5,256 nucleotides of DNA from Candidatus Brockarchaeota archaeon. GTDB taxonomy: Archaea; Thermoproteota; EX4484-205; DTQO01. Where the stretch lies: the NCBI GenBank assembly GCA_017601265.1, contig JAFNJA010000011.1, positions 10,142 through 15,397 on the forward strand. The letters run 5' to 3'. The position numbers and the translations under genes were made by a program. Below are positions 4,393 to 5,256 of the stretch, one piece after another (position 1 is the first letter of the stretch; every line of letters starts with the position of its first letter). Below the pieces are notes generated by a model. That model saw only the letters and a list, made by a program, of their open reading frames with translations, was not told the DNA's origin and made no database searches.

Positions 4393-5256
4393 TCATGGGT
4401 ATATTCTCGCGGGCGTCCTCGGGAACATCGCCGCTTCCCTAATGTGAGGCAGATTGCACACGTACGAAAGGAACCTCTCTATTCCGAGCCCGAATCCGGA
4501 GTGCGGGACCGAGCCGTACCTCCTCAGGTCCAAGTACCATTTGTAATCTCCCGGATCTAGGCCGAAATCAACGATCCTCCTCCTTAGGGTTTCGTAATCG
4601 TCGATCCTCTCCCCGCCCCCGACGATCTCGCCGTAGGGCCATATCAGGAGGTCGTGGCTCAGCACGACCTCGGGCCTGTCTGGGTCCGGCTTGTGGTAAA
4701 ATGCCCTCGTCTTGGCCGGGAACCGCGTTACGAATACCGGCGAGCCGACTATTTCGCAAAGCTTCCTCTCCTCGTCGGCGCCCAGGTCGGAGCCCCATTG
4801 CACTTCCAAGCCCGCGTGGCTTAAGGCTTCGAGGGCTTCGTCGTAGGTGATTCTTTTGAAGGGAGGCTCTAACGGCTTGAAAGAGCTGTTGACCTTCCTC
4901 AACTCGTTCCATTTCGACGAAGCCACCTCCTTGGTAACGTAGGAGATCATCTCCTCCTCCAGCTTCATCATGTCCTCCTGGGTGGCGAAAGCTTCCTCTA
5001 TCTCGAGCTGCCAGAACTCCGTCAGGTGGCGCATGGTCCTTGAGGTTTCGGCCCTGAAGCATGGCTGGAGGCAGAAGACCTTCTCCAGGGAGGTTATGGC
5101 TGCTTCGTTGTACAGTTGCCCGCTCTGCGTCAGGAACGCTTTTTTCCCGAAATAGTCGACTTTGAACAATGTGGCGCCTCCCTCGCATGCTGCCGTGATC
5201 AAGCTCGGATTGTGTATCTCGTAATATCCGTTCCTTCTCAGCCATCTCCTGAAAAG
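4393..5256 (-). CDS. asnS: Asparaginyl-tRNA synthetase, archaeal type (N-terminus beyond window)
   Basis: The visible 287 residues are the catalytic domain of a class IIb aminoacyl-tRNA synthetase, which charges tRNA-Asn with asparagine using ATP in the cytoplasm. The fragment begins in the motif 1 region (N-G-Y-Y-E-I-x2-P-S-L at 9-19). It continues with CEGGATLFKVDYF, LTQSGQLYNEA, motif 2 FRAETSRTMRHLTEFW (ATP-binding R68), WGSDLGADEER, WYLDLRRYGSVPHSGFG, and motif 3 GLGIER (R261), ending MFPRTPARIYP. These match archaeal AsnRS such as the Pyrococcus enzyme closely. AspRS is less likely because it has different residues after CEGG/TEGG and before the end, and the AsnRS-derived asparagine synthetase AS-AR lacks this pattern. 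Archaeal AsnRS has about 430 residues, so roughly 145 N-terminal residues, including the OB-fold anticodon-binding domain, lie past the right edge. The frame is open to base 5256; the in-frame TTG at 5202 is an internal leucine, not the start. Confidence 0.95.
   Translation of the reverse strand, partial: LFRRWLRRNGYYEIHNPSLITAACEGGATLFKVDYFGKKAFLTQSGQLYNEAAITSLEKVFCLQPCFRAETSRTMRHLTEFWQLEIEEAFATQEDMMKLEEEMISYVTKEVASSKWNELRKVNSSFKPLEPPFKRITYDEALEALSHAGLEVQWGSDLGADEERKLCEIVGSPVFVTRFPAKTRAFYHKPDPDRPEVVLSHDLLIWPYGEIVGGGERIDDYETLRRRIVDFGLDPGDYKWYLDLRRYGSVPHSGFGLGIERFLSYVCNLPHIREAAMFPRTPARIYP

Noticed and set aside
4568..5245. 225-codon minus-strand frame inside asnS
   Set aside because: It is Arg/Gly-rich out-of-frame translation of asnS, whose own frame has all class II synthetase motifs.
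1..5256. CRISPR arrays, insertion sequences, direct repeats, toxin-antitoxin pair
   Set aside because: No regularly spaced repeats, transposase-like motifs or terminal inverted repeats seen; the two small neighbouring genes do not look like a known toxin-antitoxin pair and are not overlapping.

Overview
The window looks like about 5.3 kb of an archaeal chromosome, probably from the TACK side (Bathyarchaeota or Aigarchaeota-like), though that placement is only a guess. The archaeal reading rests on three things. First, the asparaginyl-tRNA synthetase closely resembles archaeal enzymes, including the C-terminal FPRTPAR-YP ending. Second, a small beta-grasp protein has the PP-GG tail of archaeal MoaD/SAMP proteins. 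Third, most genes have A/T-rich TATA-like boxes 25-40 bases upstream with very short leaders. Arginine is written largely with AGG, GC content is moderate, and some genes start with TTG.

Layout from left to right. (1) Positions 1-513, minus strand: the N-terminal 171 codons of a DUF72 (YecE-like) protein that runs off the left edge. It has no ATG start, so an ATG-based gene finder would miss it. (2) Positions 514-722: a divergent promoter region. (3) Positions 723-1922, plus strand: a zinc-ribbon protein with a very long coiled coil, of unknown function. (4) Positions 2050-3240, plus strand: a DUF4432 aldose-1-epimerase-like protein with its own promoter. (5) Positions 3253-3408, minus strand: a 51-residue charged helical protein, convergent with the DUF4432 gene and only 12 bases from it. 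(6) Positions 3530-3877, minus strand: an unrecognised 115-residue protein. (7) Positions 3932-4204, minus strand: the MoaD/SAMP-like ubiquitin-fold protein, probably co-transcribed with the 115-residue gene. (8) Positions 4393-5256, minus strand: the C-terminal two thirds of asnS, whose start lies beyond the right edge.

Functionally the genes do not form one obvious pathway. The only clear candidate operon is the MoaD/SAMP-like gene with the 115-residue gene: a 54-base gap, no TATA box between them, and a strong Shine-Dalgarno before the second. The other genes look like single transcription units. The less-described content is the zinc-ribbon/coiled-coil protein, the 115-residue partner of the MoaD-like protein, the 51-residue protein, and short inverted repeats that recur just downstream of the TATA-like boxes of three minus-strand genes. 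I see no CRISPR array, mobile element, tRNA or rRNA.
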